A stretch of 28,624 nucleotides of DNA from Streptomyces niger (GCF_000718305.1 NZ_JOFQ01000041.1:1-28624); one strand, 5' to 3'. Shown: positions 7,951 to 15,406, counted from the first letter of the stretch. A program made the numbers and translations. Notes: a model not told the origin generated them from the sequence alone.

Positions 7951-8259
7951 CTAGACCGCCATGCCGTAGACGATGGTGAAGAGGGTGCCCAGTGACCCGA
8001 TGATGAAGACGCCGGTCAGGCCGGCGACGATCAGGCCCTTGCCCTGTTCGGCGCTGAAGGTGTCGCGGAGGGCCGTGGCGCCGATGCGCTGCTTCGCCGC
8101 ACCCCAGATCGCGATGCCGAGGCAGAGCAGGATGGCGACCGCCATCACCACTTCGACCATCACCTTCGCCTCGTTGCCCAGGGTCCCGAACGGGCCCCAG
8201 TCCGGGGCGATTCCGCCGATAATGGTGGTGATGTCGCCCTTTTCGGCCGCAATGAACAT
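7951..8259 (-). CDS. cmdF: CmdF, small two-TM pilin-like membrane protein
   Basis: I chose ATG 8259 (102 residues; GGTGAG 7 nt upstream). GTG 8271 is a near alternative, and the frame stays open to 8310. The protein starts MFIAAEKGDITTIIGGIAPD. It has two hydrophobic helices: KVMVEVVMAVAILLCLGIAI (about residues 31-52) and a C-terminal one ending GVFIIGSLGTLFTIVYGMAV (about 76-102). Between them is a basic/amphipathic loop (AAKQRIGATALRDTFSAEQG). Size and two-helix layout match VirB2/TrbC-like pilins and the small membrane proteins that head Gram-positive type IV loci. It is the first gene of the cmd string and is divergent from the wall hydrolase gene. The symbol is from gene order (SCO4131). 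Confidence 0.85.
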   Translation of the reverse strand: MFIAAEKGDITTIIGGIAPDWGPFGTLGNEAKVMVEVVMAVAILLCLGIAIWGAAKQRIGATALRDTFSAEQGKGLIVAGLTGVFIIGSLGTLFTIVYGMAV

Positions 8260-8576
8260 TTGTGAACTCACCGCCCCTAATGGGTAGTTGTCTCCCGTAC
8301 CACACGGCACGGCCGGTCTCTATCTTCGCTGACGATTGCCCGTGCCGATGTCGACTTGGCGTCAAACTTTGGCGGATCCCGTGTGGGCGGCGGGAGCAAG
8401 GGTGCGTGCGTCGCCCATAGGGCTCATTATTCTCACCGTGTGTACCACGCTTCGTCACTCTGAGCAATATTGAGGCGGGAAGTGAACACGCGAAGTGAAC
8501 GGGCAAAGGGGAGGCGTGAAGCGAACAGGCGGGGCGGACAGGTGCTCGGTTCGTCGGTAGCCTGACGGGGACTGCT
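8260..8576. other. Divergent intergenic region cmdF / wall hydrolase
   Basis: These 317 nt must carry the promoters for both divergent units. The clearest structure is the 13-bp direct-repeat array at 8479-8543, described separately. The AT-richer stretch around 8425-8475 (CTCATTATTCTC, GAGCAATATTGAG) is the likeliest promoter zone. I see no small gene here. Confidence 0.55.
8479..8543 (+). repeat. Five-unit 13-bp direct-repeat array
   Basis: Units start every 13 nt at 8479, 8492, 8505, 8518 and 8531. The first nine bases are GAAGTGAAC, GAAGTGAAC, AAAGGGGAG, GAAGCGAAC and GGGGCGGAC, each followed by a 4-nt spacer (ACGC, GGGC, GCGT, AGGC, AGGT). Units 1, 2 and 4 are near-identical; 3 and 5 are degenerate. 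The array lies 34 nt upstream of the hydrolase start. It looks like an iteron or activator-type binding array. On the minus strand the core reads GTTCACTTC, reminiscent of PHO-box units, but the period is 13 and not 11. Confidence 0.7.
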
Positions 8577-9599
8577 GTGGGGGTGAGGGGTGCGGTGCGC
8601 AAGCTCTGGGTGGGAACGGGGATCGGTACGGGCCTCGGTGCCTGCTTCCTCGCGTTGCTGATCATCGGTACGTACGCCGCGGCCGGCGGGATCGGCGGCG
8701 CCGCCGGGCGGGCCGTCGGCCTGGCCAAGGGGGCGGTGCCGGCCGCGTACCAGCCGCACGTGCAGAAGTGGGGCACGCTGTGCCCCGCGATCAACCCGGC
8801 GCTCCTGGCCGCGCAGTTGTACCAGGAGAGCGGCTGGAACCCGAAGGCGCAGAGCCCGGCGGCGGCGCAGGGCCTCGCGCAGTTCATCCCCGGTACGTGG
8901 GCCACGCACGGCGTCGACGGCGACGGCGACGGCGACAAGGACGTGTGGGACCCGGTGGACGCGATCGCGTCGGCCGCCTCCTACGACTGCGAACTGGCCA
9001 ACTACGTGAAGAAGGTCCCCGGGGACGCCACGCACAACATGCTGGCGGCGTACAACGCGGGTGCCTACCGGGTCATCCAGTACGACGGCGTGCCGCCGTA
9101 CCGCGAGACGCAGAATTACGTCAAGATCATCACCACCCTCGCGAAGAGCTTCGAGGCGCCGGTCCAGAACGTGCAGCCCTCGCAGCAGGCTGCCGGTGCC
9201 ATCTACTACGCACAGAAGAAGCTCGGCACGCCGTACCTCTGGGGTGGCAACGGCACGGCGGACCAGGGCGGGCGGTTCGACTGCTCGGGCCTGACCAAGG
9301 CCGCTTTCAAGACGGTCGGCATCGACCTGCCCCGCGTCGCGAACGACCAGTGGAACGCCGGCCCGCACCCGAAGCGGAGCGAACTGCTCCCCGGCGACCT
9401 GGTGTTCTTCGCCAACGACCTGAACGACCCACGGTCCATCCACCACGTGGGCATATACGTGGGCGGCGGCTACATGATCAACGCGCCGTACACGGGTGCG
9501 GTGATCAGATTCGACAAGATCGACACACCTGACTACATCGGCGCCACCCGCGTCACCGAAGATGGCGCAAAAGCGCTCCCCCGTGAGAACGCTGCGTGA
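8577..9599 (+). CDS. Bifunctional lytic transglycosylase / NlpC-P60 peptidase (VirB1-like)
   Basis: This 340-residue protein starts at GTG 8577; GTG 8583 and 8592 are alternatives. A membrane anchor lies at about 13-35. The transglycosylase (SLT) domain spans about 65-190, with catalytic Glu84 in LYQESGWNPKA, then AAQGLAQFIPGTW and NMLAAYNAGAYRV. DGDGDGDKDVWDP (114-126) is an acidic, possibly calcium-binding loop. The NlpC/P60 domain spans about 203-330, with Cys236 in FDCSGLT, His290 in HHVGIYVGGG, and Asn302 at the third polar position (MINAPYTG), where His is common. Such two-domain enzymes open peptidoglycan for Gram-positive type IV secretion (VirB1/TcpG/Orf14-like). Its divergent position beside the cmd cluster fits that role. 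It corresponds to SCO4132 by gene order. Confidence 0.93.
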   Translation: MGVRGAVRKLWVGTGIGTGLGACFLALLIIGTYAAAGGIGGAAGRAVGLAKGAVPAAYQPHVQKWGTLCPAINPALLAAQLYQESGWNPKAQSPAAAQGLAQFIPGTWATHGVDGDGDGDKDVWDPVDAIASAASYDCELANYVKKVPGDATHNMLAAYNAGAYRVIQYDGVPPYRETQNYVKIITTLAKSFEAPVQNVQPSQQAAGAIYYAQKKLGTPYLWGGNGTADQGGRFDCSGLTKAAFKTVGIDLPRVANDQWNAGPHPKRSELLPGDLVFFANDLNDPRSIHHVGIYVGGGYMINAPYTGAVIRFDKIDTPDYIGATRVTEDGAKALPRENAA

Positions 9600-9829
9600 A
9601 CATAGGGCCTGAGCTGCGGCGATGAGTCAAGCTTCGATAACGTCCTGGTGATCATCCGGTGGAAAGTGGAACGTCGTGCGGGTACATGGCGTTTCCTTGG
9701 AGTGGGTGTGAGAGGCACTGCGGAGCGGAGCGGCGGATGACGCGACCGGCTCGGCACTGCTCGACGACCACGGGGGTTGGCAGCACTCGGATGGCGCTCG
9801 CGCGCGCGAAAGGTTAGGGGCCGCGGCAC

Positions 9830-10621
9830 ATGGCTGGACTCGCACTGGACGGGTCGAACCCCGACGTTGGTCTCCTCTACGAGGTCAACGGCCTCGCCAA
9901 GGATGCTCCGCACTGGGTCGACCAGCTGATGGAGTACGTCGGTGAGTACGGCATCATCGCCGGACTGGCGATCCTCTGTCTGGTCGCCTGGTGGGGTGCC
10001 CGCAAGAAGTCCGACGCACCCGCCGCGGTGGCGGGCCTGGTCTGGGCACCGCTGGCGGCCGGTATCGCGCTGCTGGCCAACATCCCGATCCGGGAGTTCG
10101 TGGCCCGGCCGCGCCCGTTCCGGGACCACACGGGCCTGCAGGTCCTGGTGGCGGGCAAGAACGACTTCTCGTTCGTGAGCGACCACGCCACGCTCACCAT
10201 GGCCGTCGGCGTCGGCATCTTCCTCGCGCACCGCAAGTACGGGCTGGTGGGCATCGCGCTCGCACTGCTCGAAGGGCTGTGCCGGGTCTACATGGGGGTG
10301 CACTACCCGACGGACGTCATCGGCGGATTCGCGCTGGGGACGGCGGTGGCGCTGCTGTTCGCGCCGCTGGCCCAGGCGCTCCTGGTGCCGCTGATGAAGG
10401 CGATCGCGACCTCCCGCGTCGGGGCGCTGGTCCAGGTCCCGCGCGCGGGGACGGCGCACGCAGGCGGAGCGGGCAAGGGGGACGGCGCGGCTGTGACGGA
10501 CGCGTTCGGGCCCGCGGGGGCGGCCGGTGCCGTCGGGGCCGAGGGCCCCGACGGGTTTCCGGAACCGCCCGGCGCGCCGCGCGACGGCCGCGTGAACCGC
10601 GACAAGGATCTGGCGGCCTGA
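9830..10621 (+). CDS. PAP2-superfamily membrane phosphatase
   Basis: This 263-residue protein starts at ATG 9830 (AGGGG about 9 nt upstream). It has the three PAP2 motifs: REFVARPRPF (88-97), FVSDHA (115-120, His119) and CRVYMGVHYPTD (151-162, with Arg152, His158, Asp162). The motif-2 sequence is SDHA rather than the usual PSGH. Membrane helices lie around 41-56, 66-84, 122-135, 138-150 and 165-188. The C-terminal 75 residues are Gly/Ala/Pro-rich and probably disordered. The family dephosphorylates lipid phosphates such as undecaprenyl pyrophosphate or phosphatidate, with the active site outside the membrane. The substrate here is unknown. It ends at a strong terminator and appears to be monocistronic. 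Confidence 0.92.
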   Translation: MAGLALDGSNPDVGLLYEVNGLAKDAPHWVDQLMEYVGEYGIIAGLAILCLVAWWGARKKSDAPAAVAGLVWAPLAAGIALLANIPIREFVARPRPFRDHTGLQVLVAGKNDFSFVSDHATLTMAVGVGIFLAHRKYGLVGIALALLEGLCRVYMGVHYPTDVIGGFALGTAVALLFAPLAQALLVPLMKAIATSRVGALVQVPRAGTAHAGGAGKGDGAAVTDAFGPAGAAGAVGAEGPDGFPEPPGAPRDGRVNRDKDLAA

Positions 10622-10653
10622 CGCCGCGTCGCCCGAGGGAAGACCTGCACGGA

Positions 10654-10680
10654 GGCCCCGCCCGGACACCGGGCGGGGCC
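10654..10680. terminator. Bidirectional terminator between PAP2 and flavin oxidase genes
   Basis: An 11-bp perfect stem, GGCCCCGCCCG (10654-10664) and CGGGCGGGGCC (10670-10680), with loop GACAC and followed by TTCG. It lies between two convergent genes and can serve both. Confidence 0.88.
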
Positions 10681-10719
10681 TTCGCGTCCGCGCCACCGGC
10701 CACCGGCCGGGACAGGTCG

Positions 10720-12279
10720 CTACAGCGCCTGCGGGAACGTCCGGAAGAGGTGCTTCGGGTCGTACGCCTGCTTCACCTCGGCCAGCCGGTCGGCGGCCGC
10801 CCCGTAGTACGCCTTCTTCCAGTCCTTCAGGGCCGGGTCCGCGTAGTTCTGGTAGGCGGCGCCGGAGGCGTGGCGCCGCATCGCGGTGTGCATTCCGGCC
10901 AGCCAGGCGTTCTGGGACTTGCCCGTGCCGCTGGGCGACCAGGAGGCGAGGTACTGCGCGAGGAACCGCGAGCGGCGGTGCACGAAGGCGGTGGCGGTCG
11001 GCTTCACCCGGTTGATCGCGCCACCCAGGGCGGTGAAGGCGACGTTGCCGTTGACGCCGTTGCGGCCCGCGCGCTCGATCTGGTCCAGGACCGTACGGAT
11101 GCCGGCCGCGCTCAGCGAGCGGTCGAAGAAGTCGGAGCGGGCCGCGTAGGTCTCCCGGCCCAGCTGCCCGGACGGGTTCCGGCCGGGGGTGCTGCCCGGC
11201 TGGTGGCACTGGGCGGTGGTCTTCGAGGAGCAGCCCGCGTAGGCCTCCATCGCGTCCAGGTACGCCGTCGGCTTGAGCGAGACCGAGGACGCCGGGCCGG
11301 GGCCGCCGGCGCGGTCGGCGAGCTTGTCGACGGCGTTCTGGAGGTCGCGGTACGAGCCGAGGGAGAAGGCGGCGACCGAGACGGTGGGCGTGGCGCCGGG
11401 GCGGGCGTCCAGGTGGCAGCTGGACCAGATCTCGTCGGCCTGGTCCGGACCCCACTCCTGCCAGGAGCGCAGCACGGCGGCGGCCTTGGACCAGGGCCAG
11501 GTCAGGTACGCCATGACCGCCTTCGGGGCCTGGTGCGTGCGGAAGCGCAGTTCGGTGACCACGCCGAAGTTGCCGTTGCCCGCGCCGCGCAGCGCCCAGA
11601 AGAGGTCGGCGTGTTCCTTCGCGTCGCAGTGCACGGTCTTGCCGTCGGCGGTGACGAGCGTCGCACCGACGAGGCTGTCGCAGGTCAGGCCGTACGCGCG
11701 GGAGACGACGCCATGGCCGCCGCCGAGGGTCAGGCCCGAGACGCCGACGGTCGGGCAGGAGCCGCCGGGGATGGTCACGCCGTGCTTGCCCAGGCCTTCG
11801 TAGACGTCGATGAGCTTGGCGCCGGCTCCGATGCGGGTGGTGCCGCCGGAGGGTGCGCCGACCTTGGAGAGCGCGGAGACGTCGACTATCAGGCGGTTGT
11901 CGCCGCTGGACCAGCCCGCGTACGAGTGGCCGCCGTTGCGGATGGCGACGGGCGTGCCGTTGCGACGGGCGAAGGCCAGGCACTCCGCTATGTCCCCGGC
12001 GTGCTTCACGTATGCCACGGCCGACGGCTTCAGCGTGTCGAAGCGGGTGTTGTAGAGGCGGCGCGCGGTGGCGTACGCGGCGTCGCCCGGCCGTATCAGC
12101 TGTCCGTCCAGGCCCTTGCGGAGCGCGTCCCAGGACGTCGTGGACGCCGCCTTGGATGCCGCCTTGGACGCCGTTGCCCTCGCGGCCGCGTGGCCCGCTC
12201 CCGTACCGCCCGTGGCGAACCAGGCCGCCGTGGTCGCCGCGAGCCCGCCGCCTGCCTGCAGAATTGTGCGCCGCTTCAC
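10720..12279 (-). CDS. Tat-exported BBE-type FAD-linked oxidase
   Basis: I chose GTG 12279 (519 residues; AAGGGGG about 7 nt upstream), because it puts the twin-arginine signal KRRTILQAGGGLAATTAAWF at the N-terminus. The long frame extending upstream to 12705 has no protein-like sequence. The FAD-binding PCMH domain runs from about 80 to 255: NGGHSYAG gives His118 and GGSCPTVGVSGLTLGGGHG gives Cys175. These two residues match the pair that attach FAD bicovalently in berberine-bridge-like enzymes. The C-terminal BBE motif ends QNYADPALKDWKKAYYG and YDPKHLFRTFPQAL. The protein is probably secreted and oxidises an alcohol or sugar; the substrate cannot be told. No biosynthetic genes surround it. 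The signal region contains a short SKAASKAAS repeat. Confidence 0.92.
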   Translation of the reverse strand: MKRRTILQAGGGLAATTAAWFATGGTGAGHAAARATASKAASKAASTTSWDALRKGLDGQLIRPGDAAYATARRLYNTRFDTLKPSAVAYVKHAGDIAECLAFARRNGTPVAIRNGGHSYAGWSSGDNRLIVDVSALSKVGAPSGGTTRIGAGAKLIDVYEGLGKHGVTIPGGSCPTVGVSGLTLGGGHGVVSRAYGLTCDSLVGATLVTADGKTVHCDAKEHADLFWALRGAGNGNFGVVTELRFRTHQAPKAVMAYLTWPWSKAAAVLRSWQEWGPDQADEIWSSCHLDARPGATPTVSVAAFSLGSYRDLQNAVDKLADRAGGPGPASSVSLKPTAYLDAMEAYAGCSSKTTAQCHQPGSTPGRNPSGQLGRETYAARSDFFDRSLSAAGIRTVLDQIERAGRNGVNGNVAFTALGGAINRVKPTATAFVHRRSRFLAQYLASWSPSGTGKSQNAWLAGMHTAMRRHASGAAYQNYADPALKDWKKAYYGAAADRLAEVKQAYDPKHLFRTFPQAL

Positions 12280-12458
12280 GGCCGCCCCCTTGCCGAACAG
12301 CGCCCGAGGCGCTTTCCCGATGCCTTCCGCCCAGCCAGATGCGGAAGTGGGGCTACGGGTTCCGTCGGGGAAGGGGCGCAGGCGGTGAAGGAGGGTGCTT
12401 CGGGTGCGTGTGGGGCGCTTTGCCCCGGTGCTGAATGCGCCAGGCGCCGGCGGCGCGG

Positions 12459-12659
12459 TCAGCGGTCGGCGGTGTGCCGCTCGGCGTCCGTGCGGGCCTG
12501 GGAGCGCGCGCGGCGGGCGGGGCCCGACCAGCCGCAGTCGCAGCGGGCCAGGCAGAAGGCGCCGCGCTCGACGGTCGTGGTGCGGTGGCCCCCGGTCGCG
12601 CCGCTGCCGGCGCTGTCGGGTTCGGCGGTCTGCTGCGGGTCCTGGGTCAGGTACGGCAC
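12459..12659 (-). CDS. Small Cys-containing conserved protein
   Basis: This 66-residue protein starts at GTG 12659. The stretch ERGAFCLARCDCGWSGPARR (about 31-50), followed by ARSQARTDAERH, recalls a small protein I have seen in Streptomyces genomes ('CxCGWRGPARRARxxAxxDAxxH'). Three cysteines (FCLARCDC) and a terminal His could bind a metal, though this is inference. No function is known to me. The ribosome site is weak. It lies 179 nt upstream of the oxidase, on the same strand, and is divergent from the lipoprotein gene. Confidence 0.6.
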   Translation of the reverse strand: MPYLTQDPQQTAEPDSAGSGATGGHRTTTVERGAFCLARCDCGWSGPARRARSQARTDAERHTADR

Positions 12660-12798
12660 ACAGCCACGCTACTGCCGGTTGTACCGGACGGGCGTGACGG
12701 GCCACATGAACGGTCGTTGAACGAAATGGTTGCCCGATGCCGGCCGCGCCGTGCGGCGGTGGGACGGCGGCGCGACACCGGCAGGGGGCCCGTGCGCG

Positions 12799-13656
12799 AT
12801 GGTGGTGCAGGACAGACGGATCGGCGGACCCGTCGCCGCCGCCGCGGCGGCGGGGCTGGCGCTGGGGGCCGGCCTGCTGGCGTCGGGATGTACGACGAAC
12901 GGCGCCGCGGCCGATGACGCGCCGGCGGGGCCGCCTCCCTCGGTGACGCTCCGGCAGGCCGCCGACGGCCTGGTGCGCGCCGCCACCTCCGAGGTTCGTA
13001 CCTCACTGGAGACCGCCAGCGGCGGCACCCGTGTCGCGATCAGCGGCATCGGCCACTACGACTACCGCCGCGGCACGGGCCGGCTGCGGCTGGTGTTGCC
13101 GGAGCCGGCGGGGCCGGACGGCCGGCTGCGCAAGCCGATCACCGAGATCCTCGCGCCCGGCGCGCTCTACATGAAGAACCGCGGGGCCGGGGTGCCCGCC
13201 GACAAGTGGGTGCGGGTGGACACCACCGCGCTGTCCGACGGCAACCTCGTCACCGGCGGCGCGACCGACCCGCTGGCCGCCGCGGAGCTGCTGCGCGGCA
13301 CCCGCCGGGCGACGTACGAGGGCGAGGCGCGGCTGCGGGGCGTACGGGTGCGGCACTACCGGGGCACGGCCGACATCGGGGTGGCCGCCGACGCCGCCTC
13401 GAAGGGCATCGCCCCCTCGCTGGCCGCCGCCGAGAAGGGCTTCACCACCGATGTGGTGCCCTTCGACGCGTACCTCGACGAGGCGGGGCGGCTGTGGAAG
13501 GTGCGGTACCGGTTCTCCTTCGCCAACGGCTCGCCGCGCGGTACGGAGGTGACGTCGACGGTCGGGTACGGCGGGTTCGGGGTCGGGGCGCCGGTCGAGC
13601 TGCCGCTCCGCGAGGACATCTTCACGGGCCGGGTCGCGGCGCCGGGCAGCGGCTGA
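12799..13656 (+). CDS. Secreted lipoprotein, LppX/LolA-like
   Basis: I chose ATG 12799 (285 residues); GTG codons at 12802 and 12805 are alternatives. The open frame continues upstream but is not protein-like. A basic N-terminus (QDRR), Ala-rich helix and lipobox LLASGC put the lipidated Cys at residue 31. After it come a Ala/Pro linker and a beta-rich domain. The motifs VAISGIGHYDYRRGTGRLRL, GALYMKNRGAGVPADKWVRV, RHYRGTADIG and FDAYLDEAGRLWKVRYRF resemble LppX/LprG-type lipoproteins with a LolA-like fold. Such proteins carry lipids or act as sensors at the cell surface. The ligand is unknown. It corresponds to SCO4134 by gene order. Confidence 0.88.
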   Translation: MVVQDRRIGGPVAAAAAAGLALGAGLLASGCTTNGAAADDAPAGPPPSVTLRQAADGLVRAATSEVRTSLETASGGTRVAISGIGHYDYRRGTGRLRLVLPEPAGPDGRLRKPITEILAPGALYMKNRGAGVPADKWVRVDTTALSDGNLVTGGATDPLAAAELLRGTRRATYEGEARLRGVRVRHYRGTADIGVAADAASKGIAPSLAAAEKGFTTDVVPFDAYLDEAGRLWKVRYRFSFANGSPRGTEVTSTVGYGGFGVGAPVELPLREDIFTGRVAAPGSG

Positions 13657-13820
13657 CGGCGCCGTGGCGGGCGGTCGGCGTCCGGTCTGCGCCGCTCGAT
13701 CGGTTCGGCGTGCCGGCGTAAATGGTCCATCCGTGCCATGCGCGGGGTGTGCACCCGTCCCTACCCTTGGCGGTAACCGCCAGAAGAGTGGCATGGGCCT
13801 CGAAGGAGGAGGTGTTGTAC

Positions 13821-14033
13821 GTGGCGCCGCACCGCAGTCAGACGACTCAGGACCACGTGGCCCTCATCGAGATCGATCTGGCTGGTGAGTTGATGATCGC
13901 GGCGGCGACGTCCCCCGAGGACCGCCTCAGTCCGGACCGGATCGACGAGGTGCTGGACGTGAGCGCGGACCGCGGCGACAGAAAGACCGCGGCGGAGGCG
14001 CGACAGCGCTCCGCGACCGCCGAGTGGCCGTGA
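13821..14033 (+). CDS. Conserved 70-residue protein of unknown function
   Basis: I chose GTG 13821 because GGAGGAGG lies exactly 8 nt upstream, the best ribosome site in the area. The longer open frame starts well upstream without one. The sequence begins VAPHRSQTTQDHVALIEIDL and continues AGELMIAAATSPEDRLSPDR, then IDEVLDVSADRGDR. It is acidic, soluble and has no signal or membrane segment. I do not recognise a domain. It is followed by about 120 nt of non-coding sequence and the convergent csoR gene. Confidence 0.72.
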   Translation: MAPHRSQTTQDHVALIEIDLAGELMIAAATSPEDRLSPDRIDEVLDVSADRGDRKTAAEARQRSATAEWP

Positions 14034-14155
14034 GAAACGTCCGTTTTCGGCCGCGGCCCCGGCGTGGAATTCGTCACGCCGGATCACTCACCCGCAGGAC
14101 CGGACCGTCACCGGGGCCCTGACCCTGCCCCGCTCCGGCCGGCCGCGGACGCGGT

Positions 14156-14557
14156 TCACGTGCGCAGCATGCGCTCGATCGCCTTGGTGGCTTCCTTGAC
14201 CTTCTCGTCGATGGCCTCGGGGCCCTTCACGGCCGCGTCGGCGACGCAGTGCCGCAGGTGTTCCTCGAGAAGCTGCAGGCCGAAGGACTGCAGACCCTTC
14301 GTGCTGGCCGAGACCTGGGTGAGTATGTCGATGCAGTAGACGTCCTCCTCCAGCATCCGCTGGAGGCCCCTGATCTGGCCCTCGATGCGGCGCAGCCGCT
14401 TGATGTGGGCGTCCTTCTGCTTCGCGTAGCCGTGAATGCCCAGGTCGTGGTCGGTCACGGCGTTCGGATCGCCCGGGGGCACGCGCTGCGGCTCCACACC
14501 GTGGCAGGACCCGGCGGCTGCGGTGGTGCCATCGGGTGCGGCGTCCGTGGTCGGCAT
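14156..14557 (-). CDS. csoR: CsoR, copper-sensing repressor
   Basis: This 133-residue protein starts at ATG 14557 (GGGGAG 8 nt upstream). A 40-residue flexible N-terminus precedes the all-helical CsoR/RcnR domain: DAHIKRLRRIEGQIRGLQRM, EEDVYCIDILTQ (Cys75) and LLEEHLRHC (His100, Cys104). Cys-His-Cys is the Cu(I) site. These residue numbers match those I recall for S. lividans CsoR (orthologue of SCO4136). Apo-CsoR represses, and Cu(I) binding releases DNA. A palindromic operator lies 30 nt upstream, so it is probably autoregulated. No copZ or copA is nearby, as in S. lividans, where they are elsewhere on the chromosome. Confidence 0.95.
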   Translation of the reverse strand: MPTTDAAPDGTTAAAGSCHGVEPQRVPPGDPNAVTDHDLGIHGYAKQKDAHIKRLRRIEGQIRGLQRMLEEDVYCIDILTQVSASTKGLQSFGLQLLEEHLRHCVADAAVKGPEAIDEKVKEATKAIERMLRT

Positions 14558-14586
14558 GGGCTTCTCCCCTGGTACGTAGCCGGTTC

Positions 14587-14607
14587 ATATACCCCTGGCG
14601 GGTATAT
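14587..14607. promoter_or_regulatory. CsoR operator
   Basis: A perfect inverted repeat ATATACCC (14587-14594) and GGGTATAT (14600-14607) with the 5-nt centre CTGGC. The G/C-tract flanked by TAT arms is the established form of CsoR operators. It sits directly upstream of csoR, overlapping the probable promoter. Confidence 0.85.
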
Positions 14608-14631
14608 GTTACAGAATTTCGCGCACGAGAG

Positions 14632-14670
14632 AGGTACCCCGTGCACCTCTTGGGGCAGGTACCCCGTGCA
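14632..14670 (+). repeat. Two 14-bp direct repeats upstream of the phosphate-transport pair
   Basis: AGGTACCCCGTGCA occurs at 14632-14645 and again at 14657-14670, with a period of 25 nt. TTGGGGCAG lies between them, so GGGG can pair with either CCCC. The repeats lie between the csoR operator and the PhoU-like gene. They could be regulator sites or secondary CsoR sites; the sequence alone does not decide. Confidence 0.6.
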
Positions 14671-14776
14671 GAGCATGCTGCCCGATGGGCGACACTGAGG
14701 TAATGCCGGTTAGCAGTGGCTGGATGATGCGCCTAGCATCAACTCGACCGAATCCGATGCACCCCGAGGATTTCAC

Positions 14777-15397
14777 GTGCGCTTTCGTCTGACCCCCAGG
14801 GAGACGAGCTTCTACGACATGTTCGCCGCCTCCGCGGACAACATCGTCACGGGCTCCAAGCTCCTGATGGAACTGCTCGGGGCGGACGCCTCCGCGCGGG
14901 CAGAGATCGCCGAGAGGATGCGAGCGGCGGAGCACGCGGGCGACGACGCGACCCACGCGGTGTTCCACCAGCTGAACTCCTCGTTCATCACGCCGTTCGA
15001 CCGCGAGGACATCTACAACCTCGCCTCGTCCCTCGACGACATCATGGACTTCATGGAGGAGGCCGTCGACCTGGTCGTCCTCTACAACGTCGAGGAGCTC
15101 CCCAAGGGAGTCGACCAGCAGATCGAGGTCTTGGCGCGGGCGGCGGAGCTGACCGCCGAGGCCATGCCGAACCTGCGGACGATGTCGAACCTCACCGAGT
15201 ACTGGATCGAGGTCAACCGGCTGGAGAACCAGGCCGACCAGATCCACCGCAAGCTGCTCGCGCACCTCTTCAACGGCAAGTACGACGCCATCGAGGTGCT
15301 CAAGCTCAAGCAGATCGTGGACATCCTCGAAGAGGCGGCCGACGCGTTCGAGCATGTGGCGAACACCGTCGAAACCATCGCGGTGAAGGAGTCCTGA
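14777..15397 (+). CDS. DUF47 / PhoU-like Pit accessory protein
   Basis: This 206-residue protein starts at GTG 14777 (GAGGA 7 nt upstream). The opening RFRLTPRETSFYDMF is typical of DUF47 proteins. Acidic, all-helical sequence with repeated E/D-rich turns follows: EHAGDDATHAVFHQLNSSFI, TPFDREDIYNLASSLDDIMD, IEVNRLENQADQIHRKLLAH and EEAADAFEHVANTVETIAVK. These match the PhoU-fold metal-binding ExxxD repeats. DUF47 proteins are co-transcribed with Pit permeases and modulate them. It ends 9 nt before pitH1. It corresponds to SCO4137. A short IR, TGATGC-GCCTA-GCATCA (about 14724-14740), lies in its leader. Confidence 0.93.
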   Translation: MRFRLTPRETSFYDMFAASADNIVTGSKLLMELLGADASARAEIAERMRAAEHAGDDATHAVFHQLNSSFITPFDREDIYNLASSLDDIMDFMEEAVDLVVLYNVEELPKGVDQQIEVLARAAELTAEAMPNLRTMSNLTEYWIEVNRLENQADQIHRKLLAHLFNGKYDAIEVLKLKQIVDILEEAADAFEHVANTVETIAVKES

Positions 15398-15406
15398 GCC
15401 CCGGCC

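Noticed and set aside
8479..8543. Calling the 13-bp array a PHO box
   Set aside because: The GTTCAC core is shared, but the 13-nt period does not match the 11-nt spacing PhoP needs and the units seen at pstS.
8433..9446. Minus-strand open frame spanning the 13-bp repeat array
   Set aside because: It is antisense to the hydrolase with intact SLT and NlpC/P60 catalytic motifs. The repeat array being 'translated' here is coincidental.
9533..11983. 816-codon minus-strand open frame across PAP2 and oxidase genes
   Set aside because: It is Arg/Pro/His-rich, lies in the wrong frame of both real genes, and shows no motif.
9991..12720. 909-codon plus-strand open frame
   Set aside because: It runs antisense through the oxidase and out of frame through PAP2. 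The composition is typical of a shadow.
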